This document shows positions 45,814 through 54,759 of a DNA stretch of 64,000 nt, one piece after another; the stretch's first letter is position 1; each line of letters opens with the position of its first letter. The stretch is from Cylindrospermum stagnale PCC 7417 (lineage in GTDB: Bacteria; Cyanobacteriota; Cyanobacteriia; Cyanobacteriales; Nostocaceae). A program made the translations under genes and the position numbers. Location: the NCBI RefSeq assembly GCF_000317535.1, contig NC_019757.1:2248501-2312500 (forward strand). Reading direction: 5' to 3'. The notes under the pieces are model-generated. The model saw only the letters and a program-made list of their open reading frames with translations, ran no database searches and was not told where the DNA came from.

Positions 45814-46797
45814 CTACGAAGACTGTTTAAACGGAGTCTTTTTGGCTTTCTGCTTTTTGGCTTTATTTTTCTGGTAGTCTAACTCCTTCAGCTTTTTCAT
45901 AATTCGGCTGAAGTACTCTTGCAAGTAAGTTTCTAGGGTGGCGGTTTGTTCTTTCTCTAACCCAAAGACTGTGTAGACTTCATCCATTGAGGCATTTAAG
46001 GCTCTACCACTTGCTAAAACTTCTGTAAAGGCCAGTCTATCTGCCACGTTCCAGCCCCACTGAAAGAACCGCAGGATGCGCTGCACAGTACGCAGTAAAT
46101 TTATTGGCATCCGTGTAACTCTGGCATCTTTCCCAGATAAGCGTTCGCACAGGCTAATGATTTCTTCTGCACTCCAAGCACGAGTTCCCACTAGAGGGAA
46201 GGCTTGCTTGGATGTTTCTGGCACACTTAAAGCGCGAATAGCAAATTTAGCGACATCCTGAGTATCCATGTAAGCAACGGGAGAAGAATCACCAGTTACC
46301 CAAACCGGCTGGTTTTCTAATATGGGAATCCCATATTGACCAATTAACCCTTGCATAAAACCAGCCAGCCGGAAAATCGTGTAGTTCAAGCCGGACTCAG
46401 TCAGAAAAAGTTCTGTACACCGCTTAATTTCCATGAGCGGTACTTCTGGGTATTTCTGGGCATCGAGGATGGAAAAGAAGATAAAACGCTCTACACCCGC
46501 AGTCTTGGCTGCTTGAATTAATGCTACTTTACCGTCCCAGTCCACCTGTTTAATAGTTAGTGAATCCGTAGCACGGGATGTTGCAGCGTCAATGACTGCG
46601 GTGACGCCTTCTAATGCTCCCGCTAGGGTTTGGGGATAACACAAATCTCCTGATACCAGTTCCGCACCCCATTCTTTGAGAAAAGCAGCTTTTTTGGTAC
46701 TCCGAACTAGACAACGTACCTTATACCCCTCATCGATAGCGCGACGAGCCACTTGTCTTCCTAAGGTGCCAGTGGCACCGACGATTAATATTGTCAT
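45814..46797 (-). CDS. ycf39: Ycf39-like NAD(P)-binding protein, photosystem II assembly type
   Basis: 327 residues of the NmrA-like atypical SDR group: ILIVGATGTLGRQVARRAID (Rossmann motif), YKVRCLVRSTKKAAFLKEWG, MEIKRCTELFLTESGLNYTI, PVAYMDTQDVAKFA. This pattern is close to Ycf39/HCF244, which helps chlorophyll delivery to the D1 protein with Hlip proteins. The Lys-rich C-terminal tail (KNKAKKQKAKKTPFKQ) is variable. Functional assignment by family resemblance. Confidence 0.8.
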   Translation of the reverse strand: MTILIVGATGTLGRQVARRAIDEGYKVRCLVRSTKKAAFLKEWGAELVSGDLCYPQTLAGALEGVTAVIDAATSRATDSLTIKQVDWDGKVALIQAAKTAGVERFIFFSILDAQKYPEVPLMEIKRCTELFLTESGLNYTIFRLAGFMQGLIGQYGIPILENQPVWVTGDSSPVAYMDTQDVAKFAIRALSVPETSKQAFPLVGTRAWSAEEIISLCERLSGKDARVTRMPINLLRTVQRILRFFQWGWNVADRLAFTEVLASGRALNASMDEVYTVFGLEKEQTATLETYLQEYFSRIMKKLKELDYQKNKAKKQKAKKTPFKQSS

Positions 46798-46910
46798 GAG
46801 GGTCTTTATAAATCTTAATGTTTTATGAAAAGAATCTTAACAGAATTGCCCGTACAAACAAAACTTTACGTTTATTTTAAGAAACTGGCATGATTTTAGG
46901 GGACTGGTGG

Positions 46911-46937
46911 AAAAAGCGTTGTCCGGCATCCGGACAA
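46911..46937 (-). terminator. Rho-independent terminator of petM
   Basis: TTGTCCGG at 46919-46926 pairs with CCGGACAA at 46930-46937 around a 3-base loop; on the minus strand it is followed by CGCTTTTT. Lies 59 bases beyond the petM stop. Confidence 0.85.
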
Positions 46938-46995
46938 GCTATTTTCCTAGAAAGAGGAAAGCCTCTCGCGAATTGAGTGCAGGGTACGAGGGGGA

Positions 46996-47100
46996 TTATT
47001 CTTCTGCGCCCTGAATTTTCAGTAGCAAAGCACCTAGGGCCCAACCCACGAAGATTAAACCGAAGGACAACAGAGCTGCATTTAATATTTCGCCGCCCAT
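46996..47100 (-). CDS. petM: Cytochrome b6f complex subunit VII (PetM)
   Basis: 34 residues, [20 protein letters not shown] then [14 protein letters not shown]. One membrane helix with a short acidic end, identical in layout to cyanobacterial PetM. A GGAGAAT ribosome site lies just before the ATG (plus strand ATTCTCC at about 47109). Encoded between the ycf39-type gene and pdxA, divergent from pdxA; its own terminator follows. Confidence 0.92.
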   Translation of the reverse strand: MGGEILNAALLSFGLIFVGWALGALLLKIQGAEE

Positions 47101-47292
47101 TGGTGTGATTCTCCTTAACGAATGGTTTGTGTAAACTAGGTCTACCAGAAGTTTTACAACTGCTACTGCTAGATTAGACCTGTGTGAATAATTCTAAACC
47201 AGTTTAGCAAGTTATCCCTACTAACTGGGGGAGCAATCCCTACTATTGGGGGATGTGGGGATAAATTTCCCATAATGAGGAAATAAATATAT

Positions 47293-48351
47293 ATGTATCA
47301 ACTAAAGCCAGGAAATATGAGAAATTTTCGTCCACGTTTGGCGTTGACGCTGGGTGACCCCGCTGGGATTGGGCCAGAGGTGATTTTGAAGGCTTTAGCA
47401 GACGCAGAAGTTAGTCAATACTGTGACGTGGTTGTGGTGGGTAGCCGGGAGTTGCTGACACAGACTTATCACAAGTTAAATTTAACTGAGAATGTAGTGC
47501 CTTTGGCAAATCCAGCCGAGTTGTCAGTTGTTGATCTGCCTACTTTCGCTGAAATTAGGATTGGGATGGGTAATGGGGCGAGTGGTGCGGCGAGTTTTGC
47601 CTATATGGAATGCGCGATCGCCAAAACACTCGCGGGTGAATTTGATGGGATTGTCACAGGCCCCATTGCTAAATCTGCTTGGAAAGCCGCAGGGCACAAT
47701 TATCCTGGACAAACGGAACTTTTAGCTCAAAAGTCTGGTGTTGACCGTTTTGGCATGTTGTTTGTGGCGCGATCGCCGTTTACCGGTTGGACACTCCGCG
47801 CTTTACTTGCTACCACACATATCCCTTTACGTCAAGTATCTGATACATTAACACCGCAGTTGATGACCAAAAAGCTAGATTTGCTGGTGGAGTGTTTAGC
47901 GCAAGATTTTGGCATCGAAAATGGCAGAATTGCGATCGCCGGCTTGAATCCCCACAGCGGTGAATTGGGACAACTGGGAACCGAAGAAATAGATTGGTTA
48001 ATTCCCTGGATAGAGTCAGAACGGCGTCAGCGTCCAAATATGCAGCTAGAGGGGCCGATTCCCCCAGATACGATGTGGGTTAAACCAGGTCTTGCTTGGT
48101 ATGGGAATGGTCGGGTTGATAATCCTGCTGATGCTTATCTGGCACTTTACCACGACCAAGGCTTAATTCCAGTGAAGTTGATGGCTTTTGATCGAGCGGT
48201 GAATACTTCGATTGGGTTACCTTTTGTGCGGACTTCTCCTGATCACGGGACGGCGTTTGATATTGCTGGTAAGGGTCTTGCTGATTCTACGAGTATGAAG
48301 GAAGCGATCGCGCTAGCAGCTGAGTTGGTTAATCGTAGGTTAGCTGTGTAA
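47293..48351 (+). CDS. pdxA: 4-hydroxythreonine-4-phosphate dehydrogenase
   Basis: 352 residues from ATG 47293 (GAGGAAAT upstream); ATG at 47317 is also possible. [36 protein letters not shown] (with the [11 protein letters not shown] metal-site segment), [30 protein letters not shown] and [16 protein letters not shown] are the family motifs with the metal-binding histidines. Acts in pyridoxal phosphate synthesis by the DXP-dependent route. Confidence 0.95.
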   Translation: MYQLKPGNMRNFRPRLALTLGDPAGIGPEVILKALADAEVSQYCDVVVVGSRELLTQTYHKLNLTENVVPLANPAELSVVDLPTFAEIRIGMGNGASGAASFAYMECAIAKTLAGEFDGIVTGPIAKSAWKAAGHNYPGQTELLAQKSGVDRFGMLFVARSPFTGWTLRALLATTHIPLRQVSDTLTPQLMTKKLDLLVECLAQDFGIENGRIAIAGLNPHSGELGQLGTEEIDWLIPWIESERRQRPNMQLEGPIPPDTMWVKPGLAWYGNGRVDNPADAYLALYHDQGLIPVKLMAFDRAVNTSIGLPFVRTSPDHGTAFDIAGKGLADSTSMKEAIALAAELVNRRLAV

Positions 48352-48891
48352 GTTTTTTAAACGAACCGCCAAGACGCCAAGGACGCCAAGGAAAAGAAAA
48401 AAATTGATGTAGGTTGGGTTGAGGGACGAAACCCAACAATTTTATTGTTGCAAAATATGAGAAGAGGAACAAATTGCAAATCTCACAAATGATTTAGGGC
48501 TGCTATATATATTTTTCTGTTTATTTTAGTGTGATTTTATTAATTCTCATCGAAGCTATTTCCTGGCTTCAAGTTAAGTAACTCCCATTGGCTCTCATCA
48601 GTAGCTTACTGGGAGTTATTTATTTTTGTCTTTCTCTTCTTCTCATCATGTATAAACGAGATTTTTCTTGGATACTCTTTTCTCTGTGATGACTCTAAGC
48701 CGCCTACCGGCGATAGGTTTTGATGCGAATTTCTGTTTGTTGACTCGTTGATGCCTAATACAAGAATAAGACTTTTATTAGATACTCTTCGGGCTGTTAT
48801 GAGTCTGCATAGGCTATCGCCTAAGTAGTTGTGATGTGATGGGTTCTGAACTGAAATAATCCGACTTTTTCAAATCTAATGAGGTATTCAA
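48352..48891. other. Intergenic stretch: dispersed repeats, hairpin, possible rolling-circle origin
   Basis: 48360-48390 is a CCAAGACGCCAAGGACGCC repeat. 48411-48443 is TAGGTTGGGTTGAGGGACGA followed by AACCCAACA, seen again at about 62511. TAACTCCCA (48579-48587) pairs with TGGGAGTTA (48610-48618), followed by TTTATTTTTG. Two related blocks follow: CTTGGATACTC (about 48667) and TTAGATACTC (about 48779), each with TGATGACTCT or TATGAGTCT after it. Near a Rep gene such direct repeats could belong to a replication origin; not proven. Confidence 0.4.
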
Positions 48892-49203
48892 ATGCCAGAA
48901 TTTTTGATTAATCTCCATGAAGTTCCCGGTGTTCCTGTTGGGCGCATCTTTGTTCCCTGCTCTTTTACCAAAAAGCCTAATTTTCTCCGTTGGTATAAGT
49001 CTGTTCACATTTATCGTGTTATTCCTTATGAGACTGGACTGCTTGTTTTGTTTATTGCTCCCGTTTCTGAGTACCTCCGCTTTGCACATTCCTATCCTCA
49101 CCACCGTCATGCTGCTTACACCCTGTATCTTCTTAGACAAGCTTCTACATTCTTTAAGGGGCTGAAACCACCACACCTTCCCGATAGTGAGTATCTTGAC
49201 TAA
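48892..49203 (+). CDS. Hypothetical protein of the putative integrated replicon
   Basis: 103 residues, ATG with GAGG 7 bases upstream. MPEFLINLHEVPGVPVGRIF then aromatic/basic text (KKPNFLRWYKSVHIYRV) and AAYTLYLLRQASTFFKGL. No family recognised. It ends 9 bases from the end of the convergent Rep gene, so both belong to one compact unit. Confidence 0.55.
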   Translation: MPEFLINLHEVPGVPVGRIFVPCSFTKKPNFLRWYKSVHIYRVIPYETGLLVLFIAPVSEYLRFAHSYPHHRHAAYTLYLLRQASTFFKGLKPPHLPDSEYLD

Positions 49204-49212
49204 TCTTAGTTA

Positions 49213-50220
49213 TCACTCTATTTTGTACTTCTGTAACCTTCTATCCCATCGGAAAGACAAACTACCCCCTTCAACCTCATCCGTCTCTTCATTTTCGCCA
49301 ATGAGGTCTTGGTTTTTCTCCTCTAATTCCCGCATATAATGCCTGAGTATTCCCCCAACTGCGATCGCTCTCGTTTTATGTAGTTGACGGGTTAACTCTA
49401 GAAACCATTCCCTATCACCCAGCAAATCAGACTCTTTTACCTGATATTTGAGAATTTCGGGAATTAGCTTTTGTGGATCATGGTTTTTGGCTACAGCCCT
49501 CACATCCATCACCGGCTGGTAATCAATCCTTAAGCATTGCTGCCATAATGATACCCATCTGGCTTGAGAAAGATAGCCATGACTGAAATATGAAGGCTGA
49601 ACCATCGCTAAAATGTGTAAATGTGGATGTGCTGATACTCCATCTTTACCCTTGGTGACTTCTATCGACTTCACCCAACCTTTAGCGGGCCATGCTTTCA
49701 ACTCAGTCAAACGCTTAAAAGCTTTATTTATCTCATTCAAGTTTTCCCTAAGTTCTGAAATTTTGCAATTCCTCACCGTCAAAGTGATAAACAACCAACG
49801 GTATTTAGGATAATCTGTTACAACCTGGGGAAGCACTTTATAAGCCTTTGCTTTCCACATCAGAGAACGTCTCCACTGACAAACCGGACAGTGTCGCACC
49901 CGACAAAATCGCGCATTTGCGAGTTTGAAATTGAGAATATCTGTTGATTCCGCTGGAACTAAGCGAAATTCTAGCCAATCAGAACAGGTTCTCAACCTCC
50001 AAGCATACTCATTAAAAGCATCATCGCCAGATTTAGCGTAATATTCAGAAACTTGATCAGCATTATTTCTATGCTTTTCCCAAGTTTTACCTATGGGGGA
50101 AACCTCAGTTAAGCTGAGTATATTTTGGCTTTGTTGATATTTCTCTAAAGAAGAAATATTCACACTTTTATCTGAGGCTTGAGCAGACACAAATTCCCTG
50201 AGTGTGTTTGGTTTCAACAT
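49213..50220 (-). CDS. Rolling-circle replication initiator (Rep_1 type)
   Basis: 335 residues. Zinc-type cysteines in CRVRHCPVCQWRRSLMW (106-122), LFITLTVRN (motif 1, 143-150), HPHLHILAMV with the HUH metal site (198-207), and LKYQVKESDLL (257-267) where Y259 is the candidate nucleophile. These motifs in this order match Rep proteins of small rolling-circle plasmids (pUB110/pC194 group). Length is normal and the gene looks intact. Flanked by chromosomal genes (pdxA, response regulator), so an integrated plasmid or related element is likely. Confidence 0.85.
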   Translation of the reverse strand: MLKPNTLREFVSAQASDKSVNISSLEKYQQSQNILSLTEVSPIGKTWEKHRNNADQVSEYYAKSGDDAFNEYAWRLRTCSDWLEFRLVPAESTDILNFKLANARFCRVRHCPVCQWRRSLMWKAKAYKVLPQVVTDYPKYRWLFITLTVRNCKISELRENLNEINKAFKRLTELKAWPAKGWVKSIEVTKGKDGVSAHPHLHILAMVQPSYFSHGYLSQARWVSLWQQCLRIDYQPVMDVRAVAKNHDPQKLIPEILKYQVKESDLLGDREWFLELTRQLHKTRAIAVGGILRHYMRELEEKNQDLIGENEETDEVEGGSLSFRWDRRLQKYKIE

Positions 50221-50305
50221 CCCAAACTATCACAATTAATCATGTCAAGCCTCAATAAAAACACGCTTGCTAATTCACTTGTTCAACTCAGCTTTGATCA
50301 AGAGT

Positions 50306-51022
50306 TTAAACCGGGACAGCTTCCGGTGGCTCAAACTTGTAACCATAACCCCGAACAGTTTTAATATACTCTGGGATGCTGGAATCAATTTCCATTTTCT
50401 TGCGAAGCTGACCAATATGCACATCAACCACCCGTCCATCTCCCACATATTCACAACCCCAGATTTTTTGGATTAACTGGGGACGACTCCAAGCTTGACC
50501 AGGATGGCTGGCTAAAAAATGTAAAATATTAAATTCCAGAGCTGTTAAAGCTAAAGGTTTATCGTTAAGTGTCACCTCTCTACCCTCTGGGTTAATTGCT
50601 AGCTGCTTAAAGGTGAGGCGTTGTGATGCACTGGGGTTAATATAGCGGATGCGCCTCAAAAGTGCTTCTACTCTGACTTCCACTTCTGCCAAACTAAAGG
50701 GTTTAGTCATGAAGTCATCAGCACCTGCGGCGAGAATTCTAATTTTATCAGCTTCATCATTCCGGCTAGTCAGGATCATGACTAAAACATTTGTGCGACT
50801 CTGCATTTCCTGACAGAGGTTATAGCCGTTAGCATCTGGCAAATTCCAATCCAGAATTACTAAGGCTGGGTTAAATTGATCGAACAACGCCAAAGCAGTT
50901 TTACCATCCGCAGCCGATTCTATTTGATATTTCCGACCTAAAAAACGATAGATGAGATTGCGGACACTGAAGTCGTCATCGACGATCAGTATCTTGGGAT
51001 TAATAGCGGTTAGCGTATCCAT
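50306..51022 (-). CDS. OmpR-family response regulator
   Basis: 238 residues from ATG 51022; a frame from 51121 adds 33 residues (MPSDQVSV...) that do not look like a receiver. KILIVDDDFSVRNLIYRFLG starts the receiver, D58 is the phosphoacceptor (LVILDWNLPD), K is in DFMTKPFSLAEVEV. The C-terminal winged helix ends VDVHIGQLRKKMEID, IKTVRGYGYKFE. DNA-binding regulator; no kinase gene adjacent, target unknown. Confidence 0.85.
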   Translation of the reverse strand: MDTLTAINPKILIVDDDFSVRNLIYRFLGRKYQIESAADGKTALALFDQFNPALVILDWNLPDANGYNLCQEMQSRTNVLVMILTSRNDEADKIRILAAGADDFMTKPFSLAEVEVRVEALLRRIRYINPSASQRLTFKQLAINPEGREVTLNDKPLALTALEFNILHFLASHPGQAWSRPQLIQKIWGCEYVGDGRVVDVHIGQLRKKMEIDSSIPEYIKTVRGYGYKFEPPEAVPV

Positions 51023-51706
51023 AATGCAGTCTATTGTTAATTTGGCGATTTGCTGTTGCGACAGTTTCGTTCTACGTGTTTCTCTTGGCAGTGTATTTAC
51101 GCTCACCTGATCTGAGGGCAAACGCTGCTGTACTACTTGTATACACTTAATTTTCTCTGAAGTTTATGGAAACTTTAAATATCATAATGCTTATAAATTG
51201 TGTAAGTCATGTAAAATTCTCGGATTTTTTATAACTTTTTTAGTAAAACTTAAACATTATACGCTTAATCACCGTAAAATTACAGAGACAGACGAAAATA
51301 GCAATTAGCCCAACAAACTTAGAGCCGTGTAGGAGGTTGAGGGAAAGTTGTGAATAGCGATCTGCTGGTTTGGTGCAGATCGCTATCGCCAAAATTGAGA
51401 AAATAACTATCTATAGGCAAAACAGGTTGTTGAACATTGGGAAAAATCTATTATTTATTCTCCTAATTAAGTTAAACAATTCTTTAAATCTGAGAACTAG
51501 CGATATTTAAATTTATTAAAACATAAATCCAATATTTTGATTTGACTTGTTAGTTCAATTTACTTGCTATTGATTAACTAGCATCAAATGTTTTACCAAG
51601 TAAGTATATCTGGAGAGAGATTTTGGTAATATTCATCCCAAAGTAAGAGAAATTTAATTTAGATAATTCAGTAAATTACTATCAGTGTAATTAGGGCTGA
51701 AAAACT
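51023..51706. other. Long spacer with a hairpin, between divergent genes
   Basis: About 680 AT-rich bases upstream of both the regulator (minus) and the rhodanese gene (plus). The one clear structure is the hairpin at 51354-51386. GGAGAGAG at about 51612 is followed only by short frames. The regions before both start codons presumably hold promoters. Confidence 0.4.
51354..51386. repeat. Perfect 11-base hairpin with HIP1-like core
   Basis: ATAGCGATCTG at 51354-51364 pairs with CAGATCGCTAT at 51376-51386; loop CTGGTTTGGTG. The right arm with GGTGCAGATCGC recurs near 2755-2770. No T-run follows. Confidence 0.65.
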
Positions 51707-52162
51707 ATGAATAGCAATTTAGTCGGCGGCATCATTCCTCCGCAGCCACCAATAGAACCGCAGGCGAATGTTCATGTACTAAAGTCTCGTCTGGAATGGG
51801 GCGAACCAGCTTTTACAATTCTGGATGTGCGCGATCGCATGATTTTTAACGAGGGACATATTATGGGAGCAATGCCCATGCCAATAGATCAATTGGTAGA
51901 TCGTGCAGCATCATCTTTAGATAAAAGCCGTGATATTTATGTTTACGGCACAAGTGACGACCAAACTAGCCGAGCAGCCCAATTGCTCCGTTCCGCTGGG
52001 TTTGTGCATGTATCTGAACTCAAAGGTGGTCTTGGTGCATGGAAGGCCATCGGTGGACCAACAGAAGGCATTATTGAATCGACAACTCCCCCAGGTGCAG
52101 ATGACTACAATGTCATATCCCGGATTCAAAATCACTTAGAAACCCAGCAAAAAGAAGTATAA
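51707..52162 (+). CDS. Rhodanese-like protein without catalytic cysteine
   Basis: 151 residues with the rhodanese fold pattern FTILDVRDRMIFNEGHIMGA, AMPMPIDQL, LLRSAGFVHVSELKGGLGAW. The active-site loop, normally C-x4-R after a YVYC-type strand, reads YVYGTSDDQTSR. The whole protein has no cysteine, so sulfur transfer is not possible; such variants usually act in binding or regulation. C-terminal 25 residues are helical. Confidence 0.8.
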   Translation: MNSNLVGGIIPPQPPIEPQANVHVLKSRLEWGEPAFTILDVRDRMIFNEGHIMGAMPMPIDQLVDRAASSLDKSRDIYVYGTSDDQTSRAAQLLRSAGFVHVSELKGGLGAWKAIGGPTEGIIESTTPPGADDYNVISRIQNHLETQQKEV

Positions 52163-52225
52163 CTAGAGGTTAGTAGTTATTGGCGAGGAACTGTAAACTA
52201 ATGAAGCAAGCTTTTGGCTGATTGC

Positions 52226-52855
52226 TCAATGTTCAAATAAGTCCTTGAATTGCAATAAATCTAAGGAAACTATTGTCGGCAAAACTTGAAAGCATTCTTG
52301 AGCGAGTTCCCAGCGTTGTTCTCTTTGAAGCATTGCTGTCAACTTTCGCCGTACGCTGAGTAAGTAGCGCACATCATTGGCGGCGTAATTCAGTTGCGTG
52401 TCGGATAAGTTAGTGGCGTTTCCCCAATCAGAACTTTGAGCGCTTTTATCTAGTTCTACTTGTTCCAATTCTTGTACCACCTCCTTAAGTCCGTGGCGAT
52501 TGGTGTAGGTTCGGGCTAACTTGCTAGCAATCTTGGTGCAAAAAATCGGCTGAACCTGAATTCCCAAATTGTGGCGCAAGGTGGCGATGTCAAACCGCGC
52601 AAAGTGAAAGACTTTGTGGATCTGGGCTGCTTCTAAGAGTTTTTTTAAGTTTGGCGCTGTGGTTTGCCCTTTGGCTATGCGAATTGCCGTCACGTTGCCC
52701 TCTGGGTTACACAACTGGACAAGACACAAGCGATCGCGTTGTGGCAATAATCCCATAGTTTCCGTATCAACTGCGATCGCCTCGGCTTCTAAATACTGTG
52801 TCAGGGCAGCGTCACTCAAATCGCGATCGCTTACTTGAAAATCTGGTAATGTCAT
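52226..52855 (-). CDS. RNase D-like 3'-5' exonuclease (DEDDy), single domain
   Basis: 209 residues. ExoI AVDTETMGL (D, E), ExoII VFHFARFDIATLRHNLG (D), ExoIII LNYAANDVRYLL (Y, D) give the DEDDy set. HRDC domains of full RNase D are missing, as in other cyanobacterial short forms. Likely trims structured RNA 3' ends. Convergent with the rhodanese gene. Confidence 0.85.
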   Translation of the reverse strand: MTLPDFQVSDRDLSDAALTQYLEAEAIAVDTETMGLLPQRDRLCLVQLCNPEGNVTAIRIAKGQTTAPNLKKLLEAAQIHKVFHFARFDIATLRHNLGIQVQPIFCTKIASKLARTYTNRHGLKEVVQELEQVELDKSAQSSDWGNATNLSDTQLNYAANDVRYLLSVRRKLTAMLQREQRWELAQECFQVLPTIVSLDLLQFKDLFEH

Positions 52856-52944
52856 GAATTGCTCAAAAATAAATGTAGTGTCTACTAGAAAAAAGTCCTA
52901 TCAGACACTACATTATCATTGTGCAAAAAAAACAGTAATTACAT

Positions 52945-53493
52945 CTATCTAGTGTGCAAGAAAATTTGCGTGAGGTAGACTTCGCCTTGCTGATTAGCGG
53001 CAACACCAATCCCAGTCAAGTTAAATTTGCCTTGGATATTCTTCAAATGTCCGGGACTGCGTAACCAACCAATCACAGCTTGGTTAGCGGGATTACTATA
53101 TCCCAGGTTGAAAGCGACATTTTCTGCCGCACTGTTGTAAATCAGAGGGATAGCATTAACTCGCCGTGCAAACCCCTGATGGCTAAACGGAACTTTACCC
53201 TTAGCCATATTTTCGCTATGAATTCTTGCTTGTCGCGTGATATTTGCATTTATTGTCAACTTTGGCAACCCCTGAGAAACCCGATATTGATTAATTTGCT
53301 CAAAAACTGATTTTTCTAGAGTAGTAGTTTGAAAAGTAAGATTAGATGTTGCCACCTGACTTGCAGGAATTGACGACGGCTGACGAGGATCGGCTTTTTT
53401 TTGAGAAGGATTCCCTGGAACAGGAGCAGTCATTAATCCACTAGCAAGGACAAGCGTACTTAAAGCGATGCCAAAAGCAGTTTGTCGTAACAT
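52945..53493 (-). CDS. Exported CAP-domain protein (copy 1)
   Basis: 182 residues; signal peptide (FGIALSTLVLASGLMTAP). The CAP/SCP domain covers the last 120 residues: FEQINQYRVSQGLPKLTINA, ARIHSENMAKGKVPFSHQGF, SAAENVAFNLG, IGWLRSPGHLKNI, GEVYLTQIFL. His and Glu of the CAP pocket are present. Bacterial CAP proteins of this type are secreted with unclear function. Closely related to the gene at 53809. Confidence 0.87.
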   Translation of the reverse strand: MLRQTAFGIALSTLVLASGLMTAPVPGNPSQKKADPRQPSSIPASQVATSNLTFQTTTLEKSVFEQINQYRVSQGLPKLTINANITRQARIHSENMAKGKVPFSHQGFARRVNAIPLIYNSAAENVAFNLGYSNPANQAVIGWLRSPGHLKNIQGKFNLTGIGVAANQQGEVYLTQIFLHTR

Positions 53494-53808
53494 GGAGTCT
53501 TAGGTAGTGTAGAAAGTGATGAGACATATACTCTATCTTCTGATTCCAAGAATATATACCAGGATAATATTAAGTATTTATGGACTGAGAAACTGTCCGA
53601 TTTCCAACACTTAATCAGTCAGTCTCATCCAAGTGGCGATCGCTTGGACTGAAAATCCCAAAATTCCCTGATTAATTCCGAAATTTTCTCATATCCATGA
53701 TTAAATGTTATGCACACTACATTATTAATTAAAACTTTCCCAAAAAAATAGTATCCATTGACAGATGCCAAGAACACTAGATTACTAATCAATAAATTTC
53801 CCAAAAGC
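53494..53808. other. Spacer between the two CAP genes
   Basis: 315 bases. ACACTACATTA-type strings near 52890 and 53708, and CACTAGATTACTAATC at 53775, repeat around both genes, consistent with a segmental duplication that included flanking DNA. No gene seen. Confidence 0.45.
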
Positions 53809-54342
53809 TTATCTTGAGCGCAGGAATATTTGCGTGAAGTAAATTTTCCCTTGGCTATTGCTAGCTACACCAATGCCGGTGAGGTTGTAATTGCCTTTGA
53901 TGTTGGCTAAATGTCCGGGACTATTGAGCCAGCTTTTAACAGCTTGGGTAGCGGGGTCACTAGATCCCTGATTGTAGGCGATATTTTCGGCAACTGCGCT
54001 GTAAGGAATAGCGATCGCTTGAACTCGCTGTTGAAATCCGTTGTGTCCAAATGGGACTGTACCCTTGGCCATATTCTGGCTGTGATTTCTGGCTTGACTG
54101 TCGATAGCAGAATTACGAGTCAGCGCTGGTAGTCCAAGAGATGCTCGGTATTGATTAATTTGCTGGAAAACTGATGCTTCAATTGCAGCAGTATTGACTG
54201 GAGATTGTGCTATTTCGTAGCTAAATTTTGATACCAAAGAAGTTTTTGGTACAGCAGTTAGACCTGGTGTGGAAATAGCGAACGCTCCACCGGCGAAAAA
54301 AAGAGTGCCGAAAGCGACGCTATAAAGATTTTTCAGTTTCAT
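53809..54342 (-). CDS. Exported CAP-domain protein (copy 2)
   Basis: 177 residues with signal peptide (SVAFGTLFFAGGAFAISTPG). CAP domain: FQQINQYRASLGLPALTRNS, ARNHSQNMAKGTVPFGHNGF, AVAENIAYNQGS, KSWLNSPGHLANI, GKIYFTQIFLRSR. More than half of the domain residues equal those of copy 1, so the pair arose by tandem duplication. Confidence 0.87.
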   Translation of the reverse strand: MKLKNLYSVAFGTLFFAGGAFAISTPGLTAVPKTSLVSKFSYEIAQSPVNTAAIEASVFQQINQYRASLGLPALTRNSAIDSQARNHSQNMAKGTVPFGHNGFQQRVQAIAIPYSAVAENIAYNQGSSDPATQAVKSWLNSPGHLANIKGNYNLTGIGVASNSQGKIYFTQIFLRSR

Positions 54343-54759
54343 TACTTATAGCCAGCCTGATTGTGGCTGAAAGTAAACTTGCAAATTCATCTAACCACAC
54401 TACTTTCACTTAAACAAATTGGCTATAGCTTGTAAATCTCTACTAAGGCCGCTCTAGATCCCAAAATTACCAGTTAACTTTTAAATGCACTATTTTTCAG
54501 AAAAGTTGTCTAGTTGGTTGGTGATTGCCTTCTATCATTAGTGAGATGATTTTTATTACTCGTTGTTAAGTGGTGGCATTAATTACATTTAAATAATGTT
54601 ACCACCTGTTTTATTACTGTTAATATATACCCGCCGAATGCAACTAGACTCTTGCTGTGACGCTCTCCCGTTATCAGGCTTGTAGTTAACAAGAGAGCGA
54701 AATAGTTACCTGATTTGTCACACTATAGTTTTCAGTAAAAGCTGAATTTGGAGACAGAT
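54343..54759. other. Spacer between CAP gene and trpB
   Basis: 417 AT-rich bases. GTAACTATTTCGCTCTC and CCTGATAACGGGAGAGCG type strings near 54660-54710 give partial symmetry (CTCTCCCG...) but no clear terminator. No gene seen. Confidence 0.4.
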
